Below are positions 23,041-34,019 of a DNA stretch of 64,000 bases, in pieces. Under the pieces are notes generated by a model. That model searched no databases. It saw only the letters and a list, made by a program, of their open reading frames with translations, and was not told the origin of the DNA. The stretch covers positions 148,877,640 to 148,941,639 of the forward strand of contig CM043955.1 in assembly GCA_014529385.2 (NCBI GenBank), in the 5' to 3' direction. The number at the start of each line of letters is the position of its first letter. Position 1 is the stretch's first letter. This DNA comes from Adiantum capillus-veneris (taxonomy: Eukaryota; Streptophyta; Polypodiopsida; Polypodiales; Pteridaceae). The translations under genes and the position numbers were made by a program.

Positions 23041-23500
23041 AACCATTACGAGGTAACTTTGGCATGTTATAACTGGAAAAATAGTTTCACAACTATGTTT
23101 GACCTTGTTTGGTTGTAGGAGGTATGGAACATGGGCATTGCTTTATTTGGCAATTGCTTGCATAGTACAAAAACGAGCATGACGTTGTGGTGCAGTATGG
23201 AGGAGACTCAGGGGGAACTGGCTTTGCTGGGAAACCATATGGGTTGTATGGCTACAATATTTGAGGACAACAAGGAATTTGCACCAAACTGCGTTCTATT
23301 TTGGATCTGAAAGCCCTTTGCCTTAGAGAGATGCAAGAGCATGGAAAGAGGCATGCAGAAGAGATAGATTGTGTGTCAGGGGAAGCATTATTGGTGGGAC
23401 ATAAGCCAAACATTGTAGAGGTAGAAGCGCTAGCTCATGCCTTAGAGTAGAAATGTCAACGTGAGCCTAGCATTATGCAAAATATGAACTTTTTGTAACA
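23041..23500 (+). pseudogene. Decayed multi-exon gene, part 3: possible methyltransferase motif-I region
   Basis: A likely acceptor TTGGTTGTAG ends at 23119. Downstream, one frame reads VVVQYGGDSGGTGFAGKPYG followed by LYGYN. After a one-base frame change come FEDNKEFAPNCVLFW and later EEIDCVSGEALLVGHKPNIVE. A Gly-rich GGDSGGTGFA loop followed about 10 residues later by G-Y-N/E-D resembles the FxGxGTTG...GIExD motif at the C-terminal end of permuted N4/N6 DNA methyltransferases. It fits with the motif-IV-like part at 19767-20394. Stops at 23258 and 23448 show decay. The identification is an inference. Confidence 0.3.
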
Positions 23501-23756
23501 CGTTGTAAACGACCGATATTTCCATGAGATTGGAAATATGTTTTTGTGAAGTTTTCTAATGGAAATATGTTTTTGTCAAGTTGTTTACTCTTGTAACTAT
23601 TTGGATTTCTTGCCTTCTTGTGGGCATTTTTGTGAATAGTGAGAAAGAGAGAGTTGGGAAGAGATATAAGGAGAGAGAGACAAATTCATACAAGACAGAT
23701 ATAGAGAGAAATTCATATTGAGAGAGATGTAGGTCATGACAATTACTCATCGGCAG
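23501..23756. other. Spacer with short repeats, no gene
   Basis: A 22-base string beginning GGAAATATGTTTTTGT occurs twice (about 23534 and 23562), followed by GA-rich sequence. No coding signal. Confidence 0.5.
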
Positions 23757-24600
23757 CATCGAAGATCTTCCCGTATACTTTAAGTAGCAAGGGACTTTTA
23801 GGTCTTCCCTCTATGATCTCAAAAGGCGCCTTTCTCGTAGTAGTATAGACAATCTTATTGTATGCATACTCTACAAGGGGTAAGTACTTCTCCCATTGTG
23901 ATCTACTTCTGTAACATAAGTCTTTAGTAGATTAAGAATCGTAAGATTAGCTATCTCACTTTAGCCATCCGTTTGTGGGTGATAGACCGAAGAGAAATTC
24001 AATCTTGTACCTAGATTTTCAAAGAGACCTTTCCAAAAATTACTGGTCATTCAAGGTTCTCTATCTAACACGATGGATGTTGGCAACCTATGGTGTTTGA
24101 AAATATGAGATATGAAGAGGGTTGCCATTTTGTGTGCCTTAATAGTCTTTTTGACAGGAATAAAGTGTGCTTGCTTGCTAAGCCTGTTGACTATTGTCCC
24201 CTTCCCGTATTCCCATGGATAGACTTGGGTAATCCAAAAATAAAATCCATGGATATACTCTCCCATGGTGAATTAGGGATCGGCAATGACTGGAGTAACC
24301 CAGATTTCTTCCCTCTATCATAGTTGGCCTTTTGACATACACATATTCATGGTAGGCCAGAATTTGCCAATAGAAGTACGACTCTACTCCTTGAAGAGTA
24401 GGTTGAATGCCTCTATGCCCCGCATAGGGAGGAGCATGGGATTCATACATGACTTTCTCACGAAGGGAGTGGGTAACACATAGCCTATTTCCATGGAGAA
24501 GATAACCATCCTGCAAGGTGAATGGTTCTTCTTTCTTCCCCAATGCAAGGGCTGAGATTATATCTTTAAAGTCAGAGTCAGTAGCATATTCATCTATCAT
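23757..24600 (-). pseudogene. Integrase, element F
   Basis: The zinc-binding region lies in 24178-24600 (LREKVMYESHAPPYAGHRG). The core follows in another frame (24051-24266) with PVKKTIKAHKMATLFISHIF and IVLDREP, and a further frame has FWKGLFENLGTRLNFSSVYH near 24010. The first acidic residue position is not Asp here, and SDRDP-type sequence is LDREP. Inactive. Confidence 0.75.
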
Positions 24601-24738
24601 AATTAAAAGATACTCCTAATTCAAAGATTCCACTCAAAAACAAGAAAAACGATGTGTTAATCTATAGCACGTAGCGATAGGCAATGACGAAGCACATAGA
24701 TTTGCAACAATATTACCTAAGAAAGATGAATACAACAT

Positions 24739-24760
24739 TGAGAGAGAGAGAGAGAGAGAG
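24739..24760. repeat. (GA)n microsatellite
   Basis: About 11 units inside the 423-bp insertion. Confidence 0.9.
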
Positions 24761-24835
24761 GAAAATGCTAAAGAGAACTTAGAAGAAAACGCTAAAGAAA
24801 AAATGAAAGAGCAGAGAAACACCTAGACACAAAAG

Positions 24836-24942
24836 GTCTTTTGACTTTCCATCTTCATTTGTCTTTTGACTTTCCACCTTCATTTGTCTTTTGACTTTCC
24901 ACCTTCTTTCGTCTTTTGACTTTCCACCTTCATCTGTCTTTT
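24836..24942. repeat. 25-bp minisatellite, about 4.3 copies
   Basis: Units beginning GTCTTTTGACTTTCCACCTT start at 24836, 24861, 24886, 24911 and (partial) 24936. There are no spacers, so it is not CRISPR-like. Confidence 0.93.
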
Positions 24943-25023
24943 CATTTCCTAAGCTCACCCTTCACTTATGCACTTAATATGTTTTGGAAGAATTTTTATT
25001 TTTCTGAGATTGGGGAGACCTAA

Positions 25024-25400
25024 TCATCTATCATAGATGATAGATCATTGTGAGTTGATATAGACACCACATTGACTCTTGGTGGTTGTGAAAGTGCATC
25101 AGCCACTTGATTGTGCTTAGCAACAATGTGAGCAATATGAAAATAAAATTGCAAAAGAAAATTTGCCCACCTGAAAGCTTGGTCTGAAAGCTTGGTTTGT
25201 GTCATGAAGTACTTGAGACTTTGGTGGCCGTTTGCAAAATAAATGGAGTCCCCAATAGATAGTGCTTCCATGTGTCTAGGACATGTAGAACAACTGAAAG
25301 CTCTGCTTCGTATATGCCCAAGACCACCGGCATTGAGCCTTCGGCTCTCATATGCTATGGCATGCCTTCTTGAAGCAAGACTGCTCCAAGGCAATCACCA
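25024..25400 (-). pseudogene. RNase H C-terminal part, element F
   Basis: The frame 25020-25394 contains FANGHQSLKYFMTQ, AFRWANFLLQF and AHIVAKHNQVADALSQ, the usual end of gypsy RNase H. It runs into the insertion target site and stops two codons into the insert. Confidence 0.75.
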
Positions 25401-25616
25401 CAAGCATCACATTGGACCTCAAATGGCTTTGAGAGACCCGGAAGCATAAGGACTGGCTGGGAGGTAAGCTTCTCTTTGAGCTTGTCAAAATCATTTTTCT
25501 CCTTATTAGCATTCCATGAGTACTTAACGTTCTTCTTTGTTAAGTCATGTAATGGTCCTGCTATTTAAGAAAATTTTTCTATGAAGCATCTATAGTATCC
25601 ACACATACCAATAAAC

Positions 25617-25866
25617 CTTCTTAGCTCATGTAGATTCCTTGGATTAGGCCATGCTTTTATTACCTTCAACTTTGATGGATCCATACATCTTGAGAGATGA
25701 TATAACCTAAGTATGGAATCTCTTAAAGGAATGTACATGAGCTTCTTAGCTCATGTAGATTCCTTGGATTAGGCCATGCTTTTATTACCTTCAACTTTGA
25801 TGGATCCATACATCTTGAGAGATGATATGACCTAAGTATTGAATCTCTTAAAGGAAAAATTCGCTC
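25617..25866. repeat. Tandem duplication, 125-bp unit, in element F
   Basis: Copy 1 is 25617-25741 and copy 2 is 25742-25866, nearly identical. 125 is not a multiple of three, so it shifts the RT thumb/connection frame. Confidence 0.93.
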
Positions 25867-25869
25867 TCT

Positions 25870-26460
25870 TTTGATTGATAAAAAGCTTGTCCTCCCTCAA
25901 AGCTTGAAAATTACCTGGAGATGTTGTTTGTGCTCCTCCAAGGACTCGGAGTAGATGATGATATCATCAAAGAACACTCCAGTGAACTTGTGCTAGGGTC
26001 TAAATATTTTCTCCATCAAACGATTGAGTGGGGTGCATTAGTCAAGCCAAAAGGCATGACTAGATATTCATAAAGACCAAACGTTGTACGGAACACGATC
26101 TTTAGGATATCTTCATTCACTATCATTATTTGATGATAGCCACTTTTAAGGTCAATCCTACTGAAGTAGGTCGAACCTTGTAGCTTATCAAACAGATCTT
26201 CTACCCGCGGTATGGGAAATTTGTTTTTGATAATGATATGGTTTAGCACTCGATAGTCCACACACATGCCGTATGTACCATCTTTCTTTTGCACCAAAAG
26301 GACTGGAGAACAAAAGGGAGAGGAGATAGGCCTCACCGTCCCTTTCTCTACCAATTCTTGTACTTGCCTCATGATCTCCTCTTGTTGAGCTTGGGAAACT
26401 TGATAAGGAGGCTTGCTAGGCGATGAGCTTCCTGGTAGAAGCTCAATTCAATGGTCATCA
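25870..26460 (-). pseudogene. Reverse transcriptase, element F
   Basis: The frame 26016-26372 has [40 protein letters not shown] (first catalytic Asp in RIDL) and MPFGLTNAP. The active-site region follows near 25960 as a broken frame (GVFFDDIIIYSE on the minus strand, with both Asp present). Stops and the tandem duplication inactivate it. Confidence 0.8.
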
Positions 26461-27303
26461 TCCCCTTGTTTTGGAGGTAAGTCCATAGGGATATCATCTA
26501 TAAGAACATCTTGGAACCCATTTAGAGAATTAGACAAGTCTTAACTCTTCTTGATTCCTACCATCTTCATTTGATAAAACATTAGGACTTTTATTAGATT
26601 GTTTGACAAAAATCATGTACGCAAAAACTGAGCTTTTCATTGATTTTTCAAAAGCAGGAGAATTTACAAGGGGTATGGTACGACTAGGCTCATTAGCATC
26701 TACGTACATTTTCTTTTCCCTATACTTGAAATACAACCTTCTTTCAGGGAACTTTAAATTAACAGCCATACAATCAAACCATGGTGCCCCTAGGATGACA
26801 TCTTCATGGTTGAGAGAAGAGATGAAGAAATATTCTGTCAACATAGCCTTGGACATGAAGCCTCAATTTCCCAATCAAGGGAGTAACTGCGGCTTCTTGC
26901 CCTTGAAGGCTCCTTCGGCTACAACTACATCTCCCATCTCATCAACTTGAATGCCTAACTTGATGGCCACCTCCGTGGATATGAAATTGTGAGTAGAGCC
27001 AAGGTGAAATAGGATGAAGGCATCATGCTCCCTTACCTTTCCCCAAGCATAGGAGAGAGGAGATCCTTTGCAATGAGCATCCTTTTTTGGAGCTTCGATC
27101 ATGGAAGCTCTAGGAGTTTCATTGCGTGCATTTCTTTTTGGGCAAGAACGGTAGCCATGTCCTTGCTCCCCACACTTAAAGCATTTGTGGTCCTTGCGAA
27201 AAGATTCTAGCTCTTCATGAGAGAGTTTATTTTTACCTTTGTGAACTCCCTTCTCCTTGGACCGGTTGTTGTTGTTGTTGTCCCCTGTGCTATCTGCACT
27301 CAC
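26461..27303 (-). pseudogene. Gag zinc knuckle and protease, element F
   Basis: The frame 26875-27303 carries CFKCGEQGHGYRSC (CX2CX4HX4C) and then HLGSTHNFIS, where related elements have DSGSTHNFI. The catalytic Asp is lost. The frame 26530-26856 continues with VILGAPWFDCMAVNL, the second half of the protease. Upstream Gag is absent, because the copia fragment H begins at 27304. Confidence 0.75.
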
Positions 27304-28480
27304 TCATCATCAAGACTACCATCACATATGGATGTGTCAACAGCAACACTTGGGAAGCTACGTCCCTCTCACCCATAGGCAAAATTGTGCATCCTAGTAC
27401 CAACTCATCAGCCTCTAACATGAGCATATCAAAGAACTCCACATCTGTCAGCTCTATCTGTGTCTCTAGGGAGTAGACCTACTCTACCACTACCTACATG
27501 ACGTCTGACAACACCTGCTGTGTCTCACTAAAGCACTGCCGCTCTATCTCTGTCTCTACAAAATCTACTGGCAAATGCTCTGTCTCGTGAGCATGGTGGA
27601 GCTCATCTGTGAAAGAGACATGTCTAATCTCTCGCTCAAAACATGATACCAACAAAATCAAGACTACGCCATCTTGAACCTCAGACACATGCATAGGATA
27701 TACCAGGCCGCTGCGAACTCAGCTAGCAATCACTAGTGAACCACAATGTATCTGGAAAGACTCCTCTATAAGAAGTGTCTAACAGCCAAAAGCTACCAAC
27801 TGTCTCACTGAGATCAAACTCTATCTCAGCTGAGGAACATAACACCCATGTTGAGCGTGTATGACGCACCACTGGGCAAAGACAAACTAACGTCTCCTGC
27901 ACCCTCTATGTCAAACGTCGAGCCATTGACCAAGTGCACACAACCAAGTCTCCCACTAGAAAATGTGTTGAGCCACTCATGACATGGTGTGATGTGGGAA
28001 GCAACATCGCTATCTAGTAACCAATGTGGAGAAAGTGTGCTAACCAAAGACAAATCTGCAAGAGGTACACTCGAGGCAAGCATGACATCATCGTCACTGG
28101 CATAGAGTGCCACTGGAACTGCCACTCTAATCTGTGTCAAATCCGTATCTGCACTACGCATACGTCTCCACTGCTGTCTCATACGTCTGAAACAACGATG
28201 TCTTATGTGCCCTATGTGATCGCAATGCCAACAATGCAAGTATCGGCAAGAATGAGACCGTTGTCTCTCGAAAGTCACCGTATTGGACTCTACACTGTCA
28301 CACATATCTGCAACCATAAGTGGATGGGTAAGAACCAAAGTATGGCGAGAAATATGGGAAACTGAGCAAAACCTCAAGTACAATCTCAACCATAAACCAT
28401 GCCAAACTGTCAACAAAGCATGATCAAACGCATCAAAACTGACGCTCACATATGCATAAACCAACTCCATAATCTGCAAA
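27304..28480 (-). pseudogene. Copia fragment H: Gag end, protease, pre-integrase
   Basis: The frame 27826-28479 contains a zinc knuckle CWHCDHIGHIRHRC and, about 80 residues later, WLLDSDVASHITPCHEWL, the copia protease site with DSG changed to DSD. Downstream frames (27494-27694 and neighbours) look like a heavily broken GAG-pre-integrase region. Neither LTR nor primer site is recognised. The junction with element F at about 27304 is sharp. Confidence 0.65.
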
Positions 28481-29708
28481 CTCTACAAGCATAAACTGGG
28501 ACAAACTGCTCAACCGAGCACATAACCATATACGCAAGTAGAGAGCAAACTAGCTCAAAACGCATCCCACAAGAGAAATTTATTGCAAAAATCTGCAAAA
28601 ACGTGTGAAACCTATGACTGCCTATACTGTAGCCACACAAGCATACACAAATCCTCACTCCTACAAGAGTGGGTACAAGAACACCCAACTGTGTCCAAAC
28701 TGACAAAACCTATCAAAGTGAGAGTAAACACTCAATTACTGTCAAAGTGGGAGTCTATCTCGACCACTAAACCATTAGAGAGCAAACTTGGAATACGCAT
28801 AAACCATGGTGAGAAATCATGGGAAAAATCCGGCAGAGTTTCCCCTGAAAATTGAGCAAAAACTCAAAAAATCTTACCAAATCGCATGAAAACTAGACAC
28901 ACCGTGTCTCAGTAAACCAATCCACAAATGGTCTACATACACTGCCAAAAGATTGGCAAACTGGCTCACTCCTGATTGGGTGGCTCTATGGACGTGTACC
29001 TATCCAAAAACACTTGTAAACCTATAAATCTGCTACCTGCAAGCTATCTCGGCTCAAGATGTATCCACATATGCATACATAGCATGAAACTACACAAAAT
29101 TGTGCAAAAACTGCTCTGTAGTGCTCCACACAAGTTATATTGTAACCTGTGAGCAAACCACTAGAAAATTGGAAACTACTACCTCATAGATCGGTAAACA
29201 CGTCGATCGAAAAAACCTGCCAAAAGCTGAGTCCGCTCAAGGAAAAACCCACTCTGGAATGGTCTGTCAGAGCCATATCTGTCGGTATGTACCATTGAAC
29301 AAAAAAACCAGAGATTGTCAAAGTTGGAAAGCCAAGGATGGCCATCAAAGTTGTCTTTCGCCACTGGGTGGAAGTGCCAATGCTATGGCAGCATGTGCTT
29401 GAAGTCGAGAAAATGCTCGATGTTGGCTTTCGTCGTTGGGCGAAAGTGCGCTAGTCGAATAGCCGCTTGATCGATGTCGAAACCGATGCGCCAAGCCGTA
29501 AACGCGAAACCATAGAGAAGAACACCAAGACACCGAGAAAAAAATGCCGAAATCATGTCGAAATTGATGTCGGGTCGTTGAAATCTGAAGTCGAGAAGAC
29601 GGAGAAAAATCATCAAAAAAATCGACAAAGTCCGGGTGATGTTCGGGCTTACTGGCGAGTACTTGCACATGCTTGCCTATGTGCATGAGCGCGTGCCAAA
29701 AAAGGTGA
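28481..29708. other. A/C-rich stretch, no recognisable gene
   Basis: Plus-strand DNA with many GCAAAAAC and GAGCAAAC motifs up to about 29165. It could be 5' sequence of copia fragment H, but I see no Gag homology. Overlapping frames at 29345-29686 (-) and 29467-29688 (+) have no known domain. Confidence 0.45.
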
Positions 29709-29912
29709 ACTCAATCTCTACCTCTCACTCTCTTTCTCTCTCTCTAGCTCTATCTCTTACTCGCTCGCTCGCACTCTCTCCCTCTCTCTCTCTCTCTCTC
29801 TCTGATTTTTTGCCTTGGCAAACACACCTCGATCCTACATCAGTCGTCACCATCGCTTTTTCTCATTTTCTCTCTCTCTCTCTCTCTCTCTCAGATGTTT
29901 TCTCTCTCTTAG
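29709..29912. repeat. Pyrimidine-rich (TC)n tracts
   Basis: Interrupted TC runs at about 29709-29803 and 29868-29912. These produce Ser-Leu frames that I do not annotate. Confidence 0.9.
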
Positions 29913-30287
29913 CGTGACCTAGCCACTAGCAAACCCGGTCTCCTCTCTATGCGCGCTCCCCACCAGGCTGCAGGGTAGCGCCTGGCTGGGGGGTTTAACC
30001 CAGCCCTGCCCTCCCTCGTCCAACACAAGCAGGGCTCTGACCTCCGTCCTCCATATTCACACCAAGGCCCGCCCGATAGGCTCTGCCGGCTGCTGCAAGG
30101 AGACAAATTTGCGAGACAACAGTGCAAGGAGTTTTTGCCACTGGCTTCTTCCAGGCTGTCGATTGTCTTGCCTTTCATAAAATGACACTAGGGTTCGCAC
30201 CCTCCTACAGAGGGATCCATTATGCCCAAGCTACCAAAAGAATCGCAACTAGCCTCACAGCCCGTGGCATGTCTACCTTTGGTGTGA

Positions 30288-31004
30288 CCAACATCTTGCC
30301 CACGGAGCTTCCTCGTTGTGGCCACTGCCCCTCAAAAGGATCCCTCCACCCGCCAAGAAACAAGGATCTTGGCTCTTGAAGCTCAGATCCAAGTCCTCAT
30401 AGAGGAGAATGCAGCCCTCAAGCAACGGCTACACAAACTCGAGTGCTCGTAAGAAGCGGAGAGTCAAACCTTGCTCGCAAAGGCAGAGGCAGTTGAAGCC
30501 TCCCTCACTGAGGTCACAATTGTTCAAAAGAAATTCCATGAAGTAACACTTGGAATTACAAAGAAGAACGACACCAAAATACAGGCGGCCTTTCAAGAAT
30601 GCCAACTACAAGAATCTCTCAACTTCAAAGTGAGAATTGGGGGACTTTCGTCGCCTTGGTGCAGTGATGAGGACACACTAGGAGACGTGATCGCCAAGCT
30701 CAACGACATCCTCCAACCAATCACCATCGATCCCAATACAGTCTCTTGGATCAACGACACAAACAGACGTGTGCCACTTGAACACTGCATCATCACCTTC
30801 AAGGCAAAGGAGGAGTGGATGAAGCTATTATGCCAATCCCGCCTCCTCAAGGGAACCAAGCTTTGGATAGCAGAGGAATTGACTACCAACTAGCTAAAAG
30901 TCAAAGCAAGCGAGCTCAAGAAGATACACGAAGCCGGCAAGCAAGGAAAATGGGCGGTCTATTGGGATGGTAAAGAAATCATCCAAGAGTTTTTGACTCC
31001 TTAA
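30288..31004 (+). pseudogene. Coiled-coil, ORF1-like protein remnant (possible LINE ORF1)
   Basis: A single frame from 30288 to 31004 is interrupted by two stops (30450 and 30891). The N-terminal part forms a heptad-like coiled coil (ILALEAQIQVLIEENAALKQ, then KAEAVEASLTEVTIVQKKFH). An RRM-like part follows (FKVRIGGLSSPW..., CIITFKAKEEWMKLL), then LKGTKLWIAEELTTN-stop-LKVKASELKK...GKWAVYWDGKEII. Coiled coil, RRM and a C-terminal domain with a LxEDLTP-like turn and a basic helix is the layout of non-LTR retrotransposon ORF1 proteins. No endonuclease or RT is nearby, so this may be a fragment. Family membership is inferred from layout only. Confidence 0.4.
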
Positions 31005-31128
31005 ATGACGCCTCCATCCCTTGAACCCTCTTAGTTTTCTATTTTCCTTAGTTTTGAAGTATTTTCTTTTACCCTATTGATGGTCCCTCAGACCTTAACT
31101 GATTTGTATCCTACGCCTTCACTCAAAG

Positions 31129-31300
31129 TGTGCGTATCTATTGCACGTGTCAAAAGCAAGGGACTTGCCGTACACTGTGTGCGAGCCACAAATGGCTGCA
31201 AGCACACAACCAGATGAGGATTCCTCGCCGCAAATAAGAGGGAGCTACACCTTGTTGTGCTCAACCGCGTCGCCACCGTTGTGCCGTTGCAATGCTCGAT

Positions 31301-31332
<32 letters not shown>

Positions 31333-31626
31333 CTCTCTCTCTCTCTCTCTCATGCATACACACACACACACAAGGAGATGAAGAAGAAGATAAAGATGGA
31401 GCAAGAGCACTCTTGAATTGCACAAATGAGAGAATGAGTGATTTTTAGGTTTAGGTGACTTTTATATGAGCTTGCCCATTCACACTTAGGCACCCATGCT
31501 TAACCAACTAACCCTTGAATGTTCTAGTTAGAGTGTACCTCTCATCGGTGATCACTCTTACCCTTTTCCAATTGGACCGACAAGCCCGGCCCATGACTAC
31601 TAGAAGTAGATGCTGGTGGTTAACAT
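31129..31626 (-). repeat. Element C 3' LTR
   Basis: The plus strand runs from TGTGCGT to GGTTAACA. A minus-strand TATAAAAG lies at 31459-31466, and a (CA)n(CT)n(CA)n tract at about 31302-31372. The polypurine tract (31627-31641) adjoins. Confidence 0.88.
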
Positions 31627-31641
31627 GTCCCCCTTCCTGAT

Positions 31642-32114
31642 GTAGATTCCGTCCTCAAAATATAATAGTGCAGCATCAAGATCCACGATAGGAGTACCTG
31701 TTAACAGAAGAAAAACAACATTGTGAAAGCTCAAAGGCAGCATGTGCAGGCGTGCAATAAGTGAGATGCATACATGATATTCTAGGAAATGCAAAAAAAA
31801 TTATGAATTGTAACATTGCCAACTAGAACAAGCGTAGTACCTGAATAAAATGCAATTGAGTTAAGGTCTATTAGGTTGACTCTAAGAGAAGTACATAAGA
31901 GCTAGGGCTAAAGTAAGTACTAGATTGACCAAAGTTAATTAAAAATGTCGACTAAAGAGTAGTTAACCCTAGGAATGCTCGTCGGGGTCTAAAGACTAGT
32001 GATCTTGTCACTTATACCACTTAAGTGTGATCTACATAAAATACAGGAAGTTTGTGCTATTTGCTTTCTCTTTTCTTTTTTTTTGTTTTGTTTTAAACTA
32101 GGGTGGTTAGTTAC

Positions 32115-32146
<32 letters not shown>

Positions 32147-32225
32147 ATCCCTAAAATCGGAAAGCTCAAGGGTCAGGGAAAGAAGGGTAAGAGGAAAATA
32201 ATTCAATAGGCTGACGTGAATGAAG
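31642..32225 (-). other. Element C 3' noncoding region, shortened
   Basis: About 0.6 kb where A, G and E have 2 kb including ORF3. It contains an (AT)n/(CA)n run at 32115-32150 where the other copies have a TATA-like box. No gene. Confidence 0.6.
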
Positions 32226-32241
32226 ACTCCCCCCTTCCTTG
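32226..32241 (-). other. Internal polypurine tract, element C
   Basis: The minus strand reads CCCAAGGAAGGGGGGA, as at 60585-60600 in E. Confidence 0.65.
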
Positions 32242-32289
32242 GGTGGATCATACTTTAAAAGGATGTCATCACCTTTTGGAACCAATTAT

Positions 32290-33470
32290 TCCAATTGGTA
32301 ATAGGTGAGGATTTTAGCCAATAGTTCTCTATTACCTTGGGTGCCTCATCGAGTTGCAAGGGTGGTAAGGTACTCTCCCATGAACGAACTTGAAGTAGTG
32401 CATCAGGTAATAATTAAACAATGGGAGGTGTTGAATTTTTTGTAGCTTCATGGAGGCTGCCTATGGTAGGTGGAGGTTGTGTAGAAGCTTTTACCTCTAT
32501 GGATGCATTACATGAGGAGCTAGAAGCTTCATGGAACTCCCCCTTTCCAGAGCTAAGCCGAATAGATTGGTTCTGCCTTGGAACCCAAACTAGCTCTGGA
32601 ATAGGTGTATAGCATTCTGTGATCTTTCCCTTCCCACGCTCTTCCATCGGCTTTGGAATCACAAGGTTTGATCACATGGTTTCGTAGTGGATAGGGAAGG
32701 ACACGATTTACGTTTAGGTACCCAAATTTGATCATTCCATCATAGTAGCCTTGGGCTTCTAATAGTTGTTTGGGAATCCAACATGATTTGGTTTTCACCT
32801 TCTTAACCTGAGTGGATGCCTTCCTTCGAGGTTTCCTTTGTGAATTAACTTGAACAATAGAGGGGTCCGATGATGATACCTTGGGGACCCATTGATATGT
32901 ACCCTTGGTGAGATCACGTGGAGCCTTTGATGTAGCACTATCTATCGTAGCCATGGATGTTGAAGCTTTAGAGGGTTGTGCTACTGGCAGGGATGTTGTG
33001 ACTTTTTGGATTGACAATATTTTGTTGTTTTTTGTGTTATGAAGAGGTGAGATTTCAGGTGTTATTCCTTGAGCCGTAAGGCCATGACTTGGTTTCTGCG
33101 TTGTGATACTCTTGGTATCCCAATCGATATTACATTTAACTGTAGACATCCATTTGCACCCCAGGTTTATATTACCCTCCATAGTACAAGCATGACCAAA
33201 AAGCTTTGAACTACGGTTCCATTGTCCTAAATAACATGAGTGTGTAGGATTCCAAAAATAGTGGTCTTCTTCTTATTGACACCCTTAACTTGGATGGTGC
33301 TTGTGGATAGGGGTGGTTTTCCTAGCTGACACCAAACTCCATAGGATAACAAATTTTGTTGAGCTCGTGTATCCAATAATGTGTTATATAGTACTCTCCC
33401 TTAGAGGCTATTTAGTTCAATTGGATATCATAGAGGTGGCTCAGATTCCAATAAATCATCATCAGTATCT
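32290..33470 (-). pseudogene. Pol tail and second protease-like domain, element C
   Basis: The frame 32553-33182 holds NLGCKW, GTYQWVPK, a Lys/Arg-rich stretch and IPKQLLEAQGYYDG. The frame 32414-32662 holds GKGKITECYTPIPELVWVP. The protease-like active site lies near 33370 in a broken frame as LLDTRAQQNLLS. Gly of DTG is Arg, so it is inactive. Confidence 0.65.
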
Positions 33471-34019
33471 TCAAAAAACGCTTCCGTGATTAGCCTCTCG
33501 TTGGCGTCTAAGACGTTGTTGTCTTTCTCGAGCCTCAACTCTTGCTTGGATCTTTTTAAGCTCTACCTCTATATAATTAAGCCATTCTATGGTACATTTC
33601 TTTTCATTTATTGTAGCACGCACATTTACTCGATATCGTCGTCTCTTATATCTCTTACTCTTCTTGTCTAGTTTTTGGTTACGATCGATCTCTAGTGAAG
33701 AGCCACTAGATGAATCACTACTTGTGTCTTCTGCTCCCTTGGATGGATTGTCATCTAGGGTACCATTGGGCCCTGAATAGTTTGTCCCCACATTTACACT
33801 AAGATTTAACTCAGATTCTTCGTCCTCAGAGTCAATTTCAATTGATGATTCTGACTCCAAATCATGTCGTCTATAGTCTTGTAAGACGCTACTGGTTCCA
33901 ATGCTAGTCAAACCTTCATCTTGTAGGTCATCAGAAGCTATATGCATTGCTTCTAGCATATTTAAGGGTCTGAGTGGTGGCATTTCATCCCCCTCAGGTG
34001 TTACCCAGGTCGTCCCCAT
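33471..34019 (-). pseudogene. Deletion-fusion ORF of element C
   Basis: One open frame begins in the post-protease spacer (TTWVTPEGDEMPPLRPLNML, acidic Ser/Asp/Glu-rich part, basic KSKRYKRRRYRVNVRA). After INEKKCTIEWLNYI it passes directly into ELKKIQARVEARERQQRLRRQ, which in E lies after integrase. About 3.2 kb of RT, RNase H and integrase is missing, yet the frame stays open. Confidence 0.75.

Larger units (their letters stand above)
24601..25023. mobile_element. 423-bp insertion with perfect 11-bp target duplication
   Basis: TCATCTATCAT stands at 24590-24600 and again at 25024-25034. Taking out the insert and one copy restores a continuous gypsy frame across the RNase H-integrase linker (SSMID to EYATDSDF), so the insertion point is exact. 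The insert has no coding sequence, no obvious terminal inverted repeats and no poly(A) end. It holds a short GA microsatellite and a 25-bp minisatellite. The size and an 11-bp duplication would suit a SINE-like or Mutator-like non-autonomous element. Confidence 0.8.
23757..27303 (-). mobile_element. Element F: decayed chromovirus-like Ty3/gypsy fragment
   Basis: On the minus strand from 27303 downward the order is zinc knuckle, protease, RT, RNase H and integrase, which is gypsy order. Integrase motifs (VYHPQTDG, VKKTIKAHKMATLFI) and the GSTHNFIS protease are of plant chromovirus type. No LTR or primer site was found, and both ends are abrupt. Reading frames are broken throughout by stops, frameshifts, a 125-bp tandem duplication and a 423-bp insertion. 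Confidence 0.8.

Noticed and set aside
20393..23045. A target duplication for element B
   Set aside because: The 5-bp flanks ACGAT and AACCA do not match and shifting the LTR ends gives no convincing pair, so I left it unassigned.
24836..24942. Regular 25-bp repeats as a CRISPR array
   Set aside because: Units abut without spacers, there are only about four, and the context is a plant transposon.
29909..30178. G+C-rich minus-strand frame with Arg/Pro-rich product
   Set aside because: It lies in a short G+C-rich patch, overlaps the start of the ORF1-like region on the other strand, and shows no domain or splice support.
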